Source: Patiria miniata (taxonomy: Eukaryota > Echinodermata > Asteroidea > Valvatida > Asterinidae). From it: DNA of 64,000 nt. Shown here piece by piece: positions 9,901 to 21,838 of the stretch (position 1 is the stretch's first letter; each line of letters starts with the position of its first letter). The notes below the pieces were generated by a model that had not been told where the DNA came from, searched no databases, and saw nothing but the letters and a program-made list of their open reading frames with translations. Location of the stretch: contig NW_024037074.1 in the NCBI RefSeq assembly GCF_015706575.1, forward strand, positions 25,657,334-25,721,333, given 5' to 3'. The position numbers were made by a program, and so were the translations under genes.

Positions 9901-11200
9901 CAACTTTTCAAAAAAAAAAGTATTAAGAAGCAATGTTTGTATATAGCCAAGATTTTAGTTTAAAATATAAAAATTCAGGGTTAGATTTTAAGTGCTAAGT
10001 ATTCCTTCATTGTAAATATAGTTTATTTTCATGTCATTTACTAGACTCGTCTGGTGAAATTAAATGTCAGTATTTTTTCCTGTATTGATCAAGTACTGTA
10101 GCAACGTATGAAATTCCACGCGGCAGCCATTGGTGTCTTGTTCCTAATGCCTGTGTGTAAGAGATATGTGAGATATTTTGTATTCTTAAGCTGGCATCAG
10201 ACTAGATTTTTAGCAATAATTCCTTGCACTGGTTTGGAAAAGTATGGTTTTAGAGCTGATGACCATGATACCTGGCCTAAATGTACAAATTGAAATGAAA
10301 ATGACACAAATGTTTTATATTGCTTAACCCAAGCAACAAAGTCGAGTTGGAAGTCTAAAACCTTTGTCCATTTCCACTGCTCCATTTGAAAAAGATAAGA
10401 ACAAGCTATACATTAATGTCATTGCACAGTTGTAAAACAAAAGTGAACAGTCCAAACGCTGTATTTATTTTATGGAATGTAAATACTCTTTTGAGGGATT
10501 GGTTGGACGTACACGTATGTTAAGTTGGTCTGTGCTTTCTGATGGTGCCATAACAAAAGGCGTTTTCAAACCTCAATTTTGCTACAAATGAGGGGTAATG
10601 TCGTCAACTTGAAAACACGTTGGACGACTTTTTATCTGACTAAGCGTTTAATGACAAGTTATTTTTTCATATATGTCTTGTTGCCTGTAAATAGTAATTC
10701 CAGATTTGAAATGAGTCCATGGCAATAAAAAAAAATATACTAATTATTTTCCGGGAAATTCTCACAATGTGTGGTCTGTAACAAACTAATTAATTGTCTT
10801 GAAAAATGCGTAAACGTACAGTTGGGAGAATATGCCTACGAATATTGTTTGAAGTGATGTAAACAATTTCCTGAGTGAGCAAAGTGATCTTGCTGCAGAG
10901 GAGACTTCATATTTATTATGTGGGAGTCGCGAGGACCGTGGGGAAGTTGGAAAAAGAAAATGAAAGAAGTTCTATAGAAACTACTGGAAATGTGTATATA
11001 TGTATGTACACGGCTAATTCACGTACATAAACACAATTTTTGGAACACCCTTCCCATCATAAAAAAACTCAACTTCTTGTATATATTCATGGGTGGTGAA
11101 TAATGGAGGAGCCTGTGAGTCTCTGCCCACTTCAGGGCGAACCTAAGGGGTGGGAGTGGGATGGCCAATCAGCCAATTTCCAATATTAAGTACCTCGAAT
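9901..11200. other. AT-rich noncoding stretch
   Basis: No gene seen. An AATAAA-like signal followed by an A run near 10,722 could end a very long CCP1 3' UTR, but this is speculative. Confidence 0.35.
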
Positions 11201-11514
11201 CAGCGGCGTAGCCAGGGTTCTTACCAGAGGAGGACGAGTGTGGGGGAGGGGTTGGCCAAATTTCTGTTAAACCCGTTAACCATGGTCACTTTTACAAAAA
11301 AACATCGTCGTCCCCCCCCCCCCCCCCACCCGCTGGAAATTTGTTAAGTTATAAAAAAAATATCGTCGTCGCCCCCCCCCCCCCCACCTGCTAATTAGTC
11401 CTAATAAGGTATAGAACTTAACAAATTTCCAGTGCGGGGTGGGGGAGGGGCGCCTTTTTTTTTATAGGGGACGTATGTTCACCCCTCCCCACGCCCCCCT
11501 TGGCTTAACCGCTG
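11201..11514. mobile_element. Probable hAT-like MITE with poly-C tracts
   Basis: The left end CAGCGGCGTAGCCAGG resembles the inverted right end CAGCGGTTAAGCCAAGG. The centre is itself palindromic: GGAAATTTGTTAAGTTATA near 11,334 and TATAGAACTTAACAAATTTC near 11,411. No 8-bp target duplication was found, so the borders are tentative. Confidence 0.5.
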
Positions 11515-12117
11515 CCGCTTTTTCATGGAGTAACTACGTGATCACTCAATATTGCAAATCTTGATTCACTGCATGCTTCAGGCCGTTGATCTTTTTATGC
11601 CTCATCCCCCCCCCCCCCACCTTACAATCCTGGACTGCACCATTGTGATAAAGCACACATCATCGATTAGCATCGACAAGAGGCACTTTCAAACACAGAA
11701 GTCTGCCCACTATTGGCATACATTTGCCGAGAATAACAAAACATACGTGTGTGGAGGGGGGGGGGGCAACCCCCTCCCCCCCCCCCCCCACCAGCTGTGA
11801 CTCAAACTTTTTTTTTTTTGCATATAAATACATTAAAAAATAATGTGCCCCCCCCCCCCCCCCGCTCTGACACCCAAAAAAATTATACTGGTAATAGTAT
11901 CCGCATGTGCACAAAATTCGGACTGAGCCAGCTTGGTAACGGGGATATTTGTACACTATCCTCCAATATATCATCGTCGGATTTGAACAGCGCCCTATTA
12001 TTAAGGATGGTATGGAGGCCAAGTGTCCGGAGAAAAAAAGCCTGTCTACATTTCAGCATTGATTTGCTGATGACCTCCCCCCCCCCCCCTGCAAAAATAA
12101 TCCTGGATCCGCCCCTG
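11515..12117. repeat. Poly-C/poly-G rich repeat debris ending in a hAT terminus
   Basis: It contains long C runs (11,608; 11,777; 11,851; 12,078) and ends CTGGATCCGCCCCTG at 12,103-12,117, which is the terminal motif of hAT MITEs such as those at 15.1, 30.3 and 39.9 kb. No matching left end was found. Proline-rich frames here are artefacts of the C runs. Confidence 0.45.
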
Positions 12118-12119
12118 TT

Positions 12120-12730
12120 ATCGGTGTCAATAATTTGGACAGAGCCGGCGTCAATATATATATTTGTAACCCAGACAAAACCCATCCAAAGTGAAGTCAC
12201 GGTCTACAGAAAATCGGCCCAACTATTAAACAGAAAAGCAATCACACCTATGTCACACGATAACTCAAAAATTATTAGTTTTATTGGAAAGAACTTTTTC
12301 ATAGATGATAAGCACGACTGGCAACACAAGCCTGATAAATATTGAGAGAAAATATAGAGATTATCGGCGTCAATATAATTCTTAGTAAAACACGGGGAAA
12401 ATATTCAAAGTAAAGTCACGGTGTCCAGCAAATCGGTCTTACTGTTAATCAGAAAAACAATCACACCTATATGTCACTCGATAACTCGAACACATTTTTT
12501 TTACCGGATGGAAATGTTGCCTAGATGTTAAGCATTACTGGCAACATAAGCCTGTTAAATATTGAGAGAAAATATTATGGAGATTATCGGCGTCAATATA
12601 ATTGTTTGTAACACAGACAAAGCTGCCAAAATGAAGTCACGGTGCCCAGAAAATCGGCCTTACGATTAAACAGAAAAAAAACATCACACCTAGCCTATGT
12701 CATACGATAATTCAAAAACTATTAGTTTTT
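12120..12730. repeat. Satellite A, ~220-bp units
   Basis: The phrase TTATCGGCGTCAATATAAT recurs near 12,119, 12,360 and 12,585, and AAGTCACGG near 12,194, 12,412 and 12,634. Three diverged units. A partial fourth unit reappears at 14,882-15,000, after blocks B and C. Confidence 0.75.
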
Positions 12731-12800
12731 ACCCCTCAGCCGAGAGGCTGGAGGGGCATTGTCGTCGCCTTCGACGTCCGTCCTACCGTCCAAGCAGTAC
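12730..12800 (+). repeat. Hairpin at the head of an inserted satellite-bearing element
   Basis: ACCCCTCAGCCGAGAGGCTG followed by GAGGGGCATT forms a stem-loop (CCCCT/AGGGG and AGCC/GGCT). It marks the junction where satellite A gives way to satellite B. Confidence 0.5.
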
Positions 12801-14025
12801 GACATGTATTTAATGAGTTATTGTTCAAGCAACGCGTAGTATTTTCTGTACACTGGGACGTCTTCACGGCAGGTTTTCTCCGGGAATGCAAAAAAGGTTT
12901 TTGGGTGACTACAACATTGGTTTATCCTAATACTTTATAGGCTTGATGTGAATGTGCTCATTAATAATTAAAAGGAATTTGAAACCAGTACAACGGGTAT
13001 TTAATGAATTATTGATCAAGCAACGCGTAGGTTGTTTCTGCAAGTTCGATAGTTAGTCAGGAGTATTTTCTGTACACTGGGACGTCTTAACGGCAGGTTT
13101 TCTCCGTGATGACAAAAAAGGGTTTTGGGTGACTACAACATTGGTTTGTCCTAATACTTTATAGGCTTGATGTACATGTGCTCCACAATAATTAAGAGAA
13201 ATTTCAAACCAGTACAACATGTATTCAATGAGTTATCGTTCAAGCAACGCGTAAGTTGTTTAAGCGTGGGCGTATTTAATGCAAGTTTTCTCCGTGCTGA
13301 CAAAAAAAGCTTTCTGGTGATTACATAATTGTTTTGTCTTAATACTTTGTAAGCTATATGCACATGTGCTAAACAATAATTAAAGAAATTTCAAACCAGT
13401 ACAGCATGTATTTAATGAGTTATTGTTCAAGCAACGCGTAGGTTGTTTCTACGTTCTCAATAGTCAAGTGTAGTATTTTCTGTACGCTGGGACGTCTTTA
13501 TGGCAGGTTTTCTCCGTGATGACAAAAAAGGTTTTTGGCAGACTGCAACATTGGTTTATCTTAATACTTTAAAGGCTTAATGTACATGTGCTCAAAAATA
13601 ATTCAGAGAAATTTCAAACCAGTACAATTGGTGTTTAATGAGTTATTGTTCAAGCAACGCGCAGGTTGTTTCTGCGAGTTCAATAGTCAGGAGTATTTTC
13701 TGTACACTGGGACGTCTTTATGGCAGAGTTTCTCCGGGATGACAAAAAAGATTTTGGGTGACTACAACATTAGTTTGTCTTAAAACTTAATAGGCTGTAT
13801 AAACATGTGCTCAACAATAATTAAGAGAAATTTGAAACCAGTACAACATGTATTTAATGAGTTATTGTTCAAGCAACGGGTATGTTGTTTCTGCATGTTC
13901 AATAGTCAGTAGTATTTTCTGTACACTGGGACGTCTTTAATGCAAGTTTTTTCTATGATGACAAAACAAGGTTTGGGGTGACTATACAACATTGGTTTGT
14001 CTTAATATTTGATGGGTTTTTAAAG
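12790..14025. repeat. Satellite B, six units of ~187-226 bp
   Basis: Each unit includes AAACCAGTACAACATGTATT, TTCAAGCAACGCGTAGG, TGTACACTGGGACGTCTT and GGCAGGTTTTCTCCGTGATG. The phrase ACAACATTGGTTTGTC begins near 12,911, 13,136, 13,323, 13,546, 13,761 and 13,985. The third unit is shorter through an internal deletion. Confidence 0.85.
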
Positions 14026-14159
14026 CTGTCCGCACGGCCGGACGCCCTTACCGCCGAACACTTGTGGGGTACCTGTTCATTCATCGACCTACCCCGCATG
14101 TGAAATTTTAGAAATAGTGACAATGGGACAACAATGGAGGTACCCCGGAAGTCCATCTG

Positions 14160-14881
14160 GCTGGGATGTCCGTCCAGCCAGCTTAGTTCCGGATGATAAC
14201 TTGAGTTAGAAATGTTGTTTGGGATTGTAACTTCGGTAGGGGTTGCCCTTAGGAGTAGGCAAGTTGGGATTGGTTTTAGGGTCAAAAGGTCAAAGGTCAA
14301 GGTCACCGTGGTGAGTTAAAGGTTAATGGTTTTCGGATAACGAGTTAGAAATGAGATTTTCGTGTCTAACTTCGGTAGGGAGTTGCTCTTGGATACAGGC
14401 AAGTTGGGTTGGTTTTGGGGTAAAAAGGTCAAAGGTCAAGGTCACCGTGGTGAGTTAATAATTGATGGTTTCCGGATGAAAACTTGAGTTAGAAATTAGA
14501 TTTTTATGTCTAACTTCGGTAGAGGGTTGCCCTTGGGTACAAGCAAGTTGGGAATGGTTTGGGGGTCAAAAGGTCAAAGCTCAAGGTCACCATGGTGAGT
14601 TGAAGGTTAATGGATGATAACTTGAGTTAGAAATGATATTTTGGTGTCTAACTTCAGTAGAGGGTTGCCCTTGGGTACAGGCAAGTTGGGATTGGTTTGG
14701 GGGTCAAACGGTCAAAGGTCAAGGTCACCGTGGTGAGTTTAATGTTTCTGGATGATAACTTCAATTAGAAATGTGATTTGGGTTTCTAACTTCAGAAGAG
14801 AGTTGCTCATGGGTACCGGCAAGTTGGGGTTGGTTTTGGGGTCAAAAGGTCAAAGGTGAAGGTCACCGTGGTGAGTTACAG
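14160..14881. repeat. Minisatellite C, five ~140-bp units with nuclear-receptor half-sites
   Basis: Units share CTAACTTCGGTAGAGGGTTG, GGCAAGTTGGGATTGG and AGGTCAAAGGTCAAGGTCA. That last motif begins at 14,287, 14,426, 14,571, 14,709 and 14,847, two copies exact and three with one mismatch. It reads as a DR1 (AGGTCA-A-AGGTCA) overlapping a TCAAGGTCA site. Confidence 0.85.
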
Positions 14882-15141
14882 GTCACGGTCTACAGAAAAT
14901 TGGCCCAACTATTAAACAGAAAAATAGTCATACCTATGTCGCACGATAACTCAAAAACTATTTATTTTATTGGATTGAAATGTTGCCTAGGGGGAACTTG
15001 AACAAGTTCAAAGAAATCCCCCCCCCCCCCCCCGCAAAAAAAAGAGATTATTGTTGTTTATAATAATTATGTTTACGTCAAAATGTTTTTACAGGTTAAT
15101 TTGGGGATTTTCAGTCGGTCACGATTCCTACAATAAGCCAC

Positions 15142-15457
15142 CAAGGGCGGATCCAGGGGGGGGGGGCCAAAGGGGGCCATGCCCCCCCCCCCCAAACGAA
15201 ACCAATTTTTTTTTTTTTTATGTGACATCGCAATAAAGGCAGGCAATGAGTACACCACCATCTTTTCCTCAAAAAAACATTGGTTAAAGTGGTCAGAAAT
15301 TGCCTCAGATCGCACCACAGAGCATCTAGAATCCAAAAATTTTTCGGGGCCCTTAAGCGGGCCCCGAAGCCCAAGCCGTAATTTTTTTTACCCACTTTTT
15401 TGGGGGACCAACATTTTTTTTGGCCCCCCCAAAAATTGTGTTCTGGATCCGCCCTTG
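15142..15457. mobile_element. hAT MITE, copy 1 of family GGGCGGATCCAG
   Basis: Perfect 15-bp inverted ends, CAAGGGCGGATCCAG and CTGGATCCGCCCTTG. An 8-bp target duplication TAAGCCAC lies at 15,134-15,141 and 15,458-15,465. Translated fragments (RADPEHNF and similar) recur in all copies but are only the terminal repeat read through; there is no transposase. Confidence 0.92.
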
Positions 15458-15459
15458 TA

Positions 15460-16510
15460 AGCCACCTGACTATGATTGCTGTTTTGTGACTAACATTCAT
15501 TCCAGAACGTTCGACACGAAAGTAGCCATCCAGTGTCGCAACGCGGTCCAACTTAGGTTGGCCATCAGCCGATCATGTTTTCCAGTCAATTGTGTAAAGC
15601 ATTCTAGCTGCAGGACATGTATAAGAAAACTGATACAAAACGCAACCACCGAAGTTAAATACACCAACTTATCATTTTTGAATTACCTTTTCCTTAGACA
15701 CCCTGGAAGCGTTCAACTGATGTGGGGCATCGGACCGTGACAAAATCCACCTGGCGGTAGTCGCTCCTTCATCGCGATGTATCTACCCATGATGACATTT
15801 TCATCGTGGCGTAATAGGCGGGAAATGAACTGATTAGTGCCCGTGCGCGCACGGGGAATAAATTCTCCCGACTGCTGTGGCCTTGAACACCGCTATGAAA
15901 CCCTCTCCCTGCCCCATTATAATACAGACTTGACCTTTTGTACTTTAGGCCTACGATCCCTCATACCCGGAACTCCCGAAGGCCATTACTTACAATATTG
16001 AAATATATAAAAAGACAGACGAGGGAAAAAATACCGCCGTCTTTATAACAGAATTTCCTCGATTCCGGCGCTTTTCTGATAATCACATGAAGCCCGGACG
16101 TTATTGAGTCTTTCCCCCTTATTTCTTGGAAGTCCGGAGGATGCCTACGTGAGGATTACAAGGGCGTCGTTGATGAATTGTGTTACCGGCTGCAGTGGCA
16201 GAGCAGAGTAAACAGAATCAATCTGGGTCCTTGATACCGGTAACGATGCAGAATTGTCCCGATTGATTGTATGCAAAAAAAAATGTTTAAAAACTACTGA
16301 TATTCACCCAGGCGAGGTATAGGTGTATAACAGAGATAATTGGACGGTTAACTCAGTCCAATACGACTAGTTTAATTAATTTCGTGTGTAAATTTAATAT
16401 ATTACTTAAATAATACTAATTTAAAACTTACTATTATATTCATGAGATGGAATAGTTAATGCGGTACCCGCTTCTATGTACATCAGATTCGAATTAGCCA
16501 ACCGATCCCG
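15460..16510. other. Noncoding stretch
   Basis: No gene or clear repeat recognised between the hAT MITE and the tRNA-like sequence at 16.5 kb. Confidence 0.4.
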
Positions 16511-16513
16511 TTA

Positions 16514-16584
16514 GCTCGGTGGTCGAGTGGTAAGACATCTGCACTAGGAAGCAGGAGGTCGTTGGTTCGTGTCTCAGCCGAGTG
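16514..16584 (+). repeat. tRNA-derived SINE head (degenerate)
   Basis: GCTCGGT pairs with GCCGAGT (7 bp, two G-U) as an acceptor stem. TCTGC/GCAGG forms an anticodon stem with an 8-nt loop, and box B is weak (GGTTCGTGTC). It resembles a Leu/Ser-type tRNA head of a SINE rather than a live gene. Confidence 0.45.
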
Positions 16585-16778
16585 ATTTTCCCCCACATTT
16601 CACTCGGGAGGTAACACACTGAGTATGCGGTGTTTATACGTCGGTGAAGGGCAAAACCTAATTTGATTTACATAATATTATGATTGTTATTATTTATTGT
16701 TGCAAATATATACCTTTTACCATCATGAAATAAATGTTTTATGTTAAAGGTTCCGATGACCATAGAAACATGCATATT

Positions 16779-16944
16779 CCCCTAGGGGTGACCGCTATTA
16801 TCGCCCCTAGCGTTACAGATACCTCTAAAGGGCGACCGCTATGATCGCCCCTAGCGGTACAGACACCTCTAGGGGCGACCATTATGATCGCCCCTAGCGG
16901 TACAGGTACCTCTAGGGGCAACCGTTATGATCGCCCCTAGCGGT
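16779..16944. repeat. 43-bp palindromic minisatellite, cluster 1 (four units)
   Basis: Each unit is a hairpin, CCTCTAGGGGCGAC-nnnn-ATCGCCCCTAGCGG, joined by TACAGATA-like linkers. Units begin near 16,779, 16,822, 16,866 and 16,909. The same unit recurs in cluster 2, 1.2 kb downstream. Confidence 0.85.
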
Positions 16945-16949
16945 TATAT

Positions 16950-18160
16950 TATTTTTGTTTCACGGTTTGTCTCCCATTTCAAACAGGTTGTGTTACCTAT
17001 GACGACCGATCACTCAATAAAATTTTACTTCAATAACATAACATAATGAGTGTGTCGTTTTTGTTCCATGTGAGTTGACTTGAATTCGGCTTGTATTGAT
17101 CGCGCTTAACACGCTACATTGTTTCGGTAATAATAAATTGATTGATTATTGATTCCTCTCCAAATTCTACAGATTTGTGTTATCTATCTAGTTTAATCAA
17201 TATACCAAATTTCAGTTCAATGCAAGAGATAATTTTAAGTTATTTTCTCGAAACCGAGTGTGTTGCTTTCGTGTCATGAAAGTTGAGCACAATTCTCCTT
17301 GTATTTTTCACGCTTAACACACTAAATTGTTTGGAATATTTCATTTTTATTGTTTGACGATTCTCCTTCAATTTCAAACAGTTTGTGTTACATATGACAA
17401 CCAATCACTCAATACAATTTTACTTCAATACATGACATGTTTCTTGAGATATCGTCTCCACAACGAGTGTGTCGTTTTTGTTCCACGAGAGTTGACTTGA
17501 ATTCGGCTTGTATTGATCGCTCTTAATACGCTTCATTATTTCGGTTATAATAAATTGATTAATCCTTGATTCCTCTCCAAATTCCACAGATTTGTGTTAT
17601 CTATCTAGTGTAATCAATATGCGAAATTTCAATTCAATGCAAGAGATACTTTATTAGTTATTTTCTGGAAACCGAGTGTGTTGCTTTCGTGTCATGAAAG
17701 TTGAGTTAAATTTGCAATTGTATTTTTCACGCTTAATTGTTCGGGTTATTTTATTTTTATTGTTTCACGATTCTTCTCCAATTTCAAAAAGTTTGTGGTA
17801 CCTTTGACGACCAATCACTCAATAATATTTTACTTCAATACATCACATATTTCTGGAGATAACGTCCCCACAACGAGTATGTCATTTTTGTTACATGGAG
17901 GTTTACTCAAATTCGCTTTGTTTTTTTGCGCGCTTATTATGGTATATTGTTTCGATTGTAATGATTTTATTGATTAATGATTCCTCTCCACATTCAACAA
18001 ATTTGTGTTATCTTTCTTGTTTAATCAATATGCGAGATTTCAATTCACTGCAACAGATACTTCTTGAGTTGTTCAGTCAACACACAAAAGCACACATTGA
18101 AGCCACGAATTACTTTTGGCATAGTTTCTTGTGCAGCTTCTTTATTTCTCCTAGGCCAAT
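16950..18160. repeat. Higher-order satellite, two alternating ~200-bp monomers (~400-bp repeat)
   Basis: The composite repeat starts near 16,960, 17,350 and 17,757 (TTCAAACAGTTTGTGTTAC, CAATCACTCAATA). Between these lies a related second monomer (TTCCTCTCCAAATTC, TTGTGTTATCTATCTAG near 17,150, 17,570 and 17,985). The two monomers share AGTTGA and GAGTGTGT-GC/TTTCGTG words and appear to come from one ancestor. Confidence 0.75.
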
Positions 18161-18164
18161 TTCT

Positions 18165-18432
18165 TGACCGTTCTTGATCGCCCCTAGAGGTACATACCTC
18201 TAGGGGCGACCCTTATTGATCGCCCCAAGAGGTACATATGACCACAGATACCTCTACGGGCGACCGTTCTTGATCGCCCCTAGAGGTACATACCTCTAGG
18301 GGCGACCACTATTATCGCCCCTAGAGGTACAGATACCTCTAGGGGCAACTCTAGGGACGACTGTTATGAACGCCCCTAGAGGTACAGATACCTCTAGGGG
18401 CGACTGTTATGATCGCCCCTAGAGGTACCTAT
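18165..18432. repeat. 43-bp palindromic minisatellite, cluster 2 (about six units)
   Basis: Tandem TCGCCCCTAGAGGTACA / TACCTCTAGGGGCGACC units, each self-complementary over ~13 bp. Linkers vary (ACAT, ACAGAT, longer near 18,236). Several units carry decayed stems. Same orientation as cluster 1. Confidence 0.85.
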
Positions 18433-18589
18433 CACCAAAGAGACATTCACACCTCTATTTTTGGCGAAATGTGCAAAATGTGCAACATAACGGGTGTATA
18501 CTATTATATAAAATTTCTCTTGTATCAAAACCAATTTTTTTTGGCGGGGGGACCGGGAGGAGGTGTAATTAATAAATTTGGTAATATTT

Positions 18590-19010
18590 CCTTATGAAAT
18601 TTCGTAGGTTTGTCTTAGACATCAGGACCAATCAAGTAATTTCTCATCAACACAACATGTACTTCTTGACTTATTGTGTCCGCAATGAGTGTAATTAATT
18701 GTATTTCAATTGGGATTGCATTTCTCTCACTTGACACACTACATTGTTATGCGTGTATTATTTCTAGTGTTTAATCATTCCTCTTGACATGCAATAGGCT
18801 TGTGTTATATATCATGTTAAATCACCAGATGTAATTCCAGTCCTATACATGAGGCATTTCTGGAGTTATTGTTGGAACAACGAGTATGTTGTTTTCGTTC
18901 CATTAAAGTGTACTTTAATTCGGGTTGTTTTTTGCGCTCACTGCTATCTATTTTCGGGGTTGTATTAAATAAATTTGCTTGTATTTGTTAATTTGTTAAT
19001 TGTGTTGGTC
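18590..19010. repeat. Diverged satellite monomers
   Basis: TTTGTCTTAGACATCAGGACCAAT near 18,610 recurs near 19,009. GTGTTATATATC and TTATTGT-GGAACAACGAGTATG near 18,800-18,890 resemble the monomers at 17-18 kb. Confidence 0.5.
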
Positions 19011-19957
19011 TGTCTAAGACATCAGGACCAAATAGCCGATTAAATAATTAATTACTTGCGTAAATTGTAATTTAATATTATGAATATTATAATTTATTGT
19101 TGCAAATGTATAACTTTTACCAACATGAAATAAATGCTAATTCGTTCAAGTCAATCAGACTATCGGCCCCTTCGTTTCAGAAAAATTGTTCGCTCTGAAA
19201 ATTGCGGGATAGAGTCTGTGTAGATGTCAACATTCTGTTTGAGTAAAACTATACCTTCCAAGAAACAAAAAGTGGACCAATATATGTGTCTGCATGGGCC
19301 CGACGAAGAATATTATTGAAAGCCACTTTACAAATGTTCATTGTAAGAAATAAGGATCACATAAAAGGCGAGAGTACTTACTGGTTTCTTCAGCTTTTGT
19401 AGACGCACCCGGTGTATACTGCTTAAAAGCTCTTACTCTAAATAACAGAGTAAAAATATTGCTTCTTTAAGAACTCTTTCTTTTTACACAGTAGGCCTAT
19501 ATTGTAATATTTATTTAGGCCGTCTAATTCGAGCTATAACTCGATTGCCTCTCTATTGTCGGGTGTTTTTAGAGCTCTGGAAATGTCAGGGGCTTCAGGG
19601 GATGACCGACATTTTCATTCAAAGCGTGCTGAAAGTAAACGACTGATCTAGAGTCTATCAAATAATCCTTTGCCTCGAGAACTTTCCCAAACTGTCTTGT
19701 TTGTGTAATTTGCACTACATGAAAAGAAAACTGAAAGCTAGGTCTGAATATTGCTGCATTTCCAACACATTCCCAATATCTGACAATGGCCGTGTGAAAT
19801 TAAAATAATGTGATATGTTTATTGAACCTTTGGAAATAAATAACACTCGCCGTGGGTGTTCTATAGTTAGTTAATATGCTGACAAGAAATGCGTAAATAT
19901 AGACATTATTTTGACTGTCATTTATTCATAATAGTTCATTATTAATTATTAATGGAA

Positions 19958-20064
19958 TAAACAAGTACGTTTAAAACCGGCTTGGGGCCTGGACGCTGAT
20001 AACTTGTCTCGGGTCATTATCAGTGACCAGCAGGCATCCAGCTGGTTTTAAACCTACTTGTTTA
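19958..20064. repeat. Short fold-back repeat
   Basis: TAAACAAGTACGTTTAAAAC at the left is the inverted copy (one mismatch) of GTTTTAAACCTACTTGTTTA at the right, enclosing ~60 bp with a further GATAA/TTATC pairing. Confidence 0.65.
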
Positions 20065-21838
20065 ATACCGACCAAGCACATGTTTATTCCCATACATAAT
20101 TTTTTATATACCTCTCGGTCAAGTCAAAGCAAGTAAAAAAAATAATACATTTCCAACGATTTTATTCAACAATTTTACTTCATGTTTTTACAACACCCAT
20201 ATAGCTATGTTTATGGTATGTGCCTCTCGCGATTAGTACTATAAAATCATCTTAAAGGAGATTGGCGCGCGCGTCGCGCACTGTCGAAGTGGTTCAGAAC
20301 GCGGCGGTGCCGGTGCCTTTAGGACTCTATGAAATACGGAATCATTGTAGTATTACGCATGCGTATTAGATTGTGAATGTTCAATCAATTAAAGGGTTTT
20401 TAAAAGGGACAAGATTTCATAGGAGTCCAAATTTCATGTGAAACCGGAAAAGTGTTTAAAGACCAGCTGGTTTGTGTTTTATCAACCCTTCAAACCACCC
20501 ACGTGACGGGCTCTCGACCAATAGGAATGGGTAAACTGTCTCAGGTACTTATGAATGTATTATATTGTAAAGACTGTACGAGGTATAATCTTCTATTAAA
20601 TGCAGATGGGTTTATGCTACATGCAGCGAACGAGGAAGTTCAGCCCATAGGATGAGGACTAACTGAGCCGTCGCCTATTATATCCCGTATCAAACAGAAC
20701 GTTTGTAGTACATGCTGCCGTTGCCCTGTGTTAGCTGTCAGTGTGTAGGTATGAGCATTTAAAGAAGAACGTTAAACGATCGAATCACAAAGAAACAAGT
20801 TACAGTAATATACTCAGAATGTGTCGGCTCATCTACCAAAAGTATAGTAACCTGTGAGCCTGTTAGAGGATGCACACTTGTAAAGGCTACATAATTATCC
20901 AGTGGAACCAATGATAAGTACCCAAAAAAACGGGGGAAATACAGCTCTCTAATTTGCCCTTTGTGCTTAAAAAAAAACATTTGGCGTTAAGACATGCTCC
21001 AATAAGAAGTCTTTATTAGAAAACCAGTTCATCTCTTTTCATTTCCATTGCATAATAGAATGTCTCACGCGTCCAGTATCATCCAAACTTCTCCGAAATG
21101 CAAGTTCAAAGTCTGGAATCTCAAGGTTTTTTGTTTAACCCCGTAGTGCAAGGGTCTCAAATCACTCGTCTGAAAGAGAAAGTGGGTACACACAAATCGT
21201 GATCTGATCGGCGTAATAAGCATTTTTAAAATTGTACCTAGGCCCTTAATGTCTGTAACCCTAACGTGAACAATAGGCCTAGACTTCTAGGTGAACCTTG
21301 GCAAGGCATCGCTTGCTTCAACTGTCCAAATTGGACAGCCAAAGCAACGCACGCTTATGGAACAGCAATACCAGCAAACACGCGTTACTATCAGAATATC
21401 GTACTTTTGTGTCTTCATATTCTGTGCTTGGAGTTGTAAGCAATTTTTCAATGAACGTGAAATCGCCAAGCGTTGTTTTCTTATCATCCCGCTGTATATG
21501 AAGTAGTGCCCAAGTAATGTAGCCAACATCTTTTAAATTTATGTCGTGGAGGCGGCGGGCGAGTGCGTCTCTACGTACAAAAATTGTGACAAGTCGGTTT
21601 GCCCAGATCGTATTGCGACGTCACATATTTCATAGGAATAGAGATGGCAATAGATATTAGAATTATAGTTATACATGTATGATCCAATGTTAATGGAATA
21701 CTGAAGTGATTTGCGTATTGAAATCCTAGTTAACGTGCATCTCGAAGAAAAATTCCGCAATAATTTTGTCCTTATGGGGCAATTCTATCGAACACAGCAT
21801 AAAACCATTGTGCTTAAAAGGTAAGTGTAATTTTTTGG

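Noticed and set aside
11749..12345. 198-codon proline-rich open frame, plus strand
   Set aside because: Produced by poly-C runs and satellite A; no start context, splice sites or conserved domain.
18165..18432. Regular palindromic repeats resembling a CRISPR array
   Set aside because: Linkers are short, related to each other and irregular, and the setting is an animal genome; this is a minisatellite.
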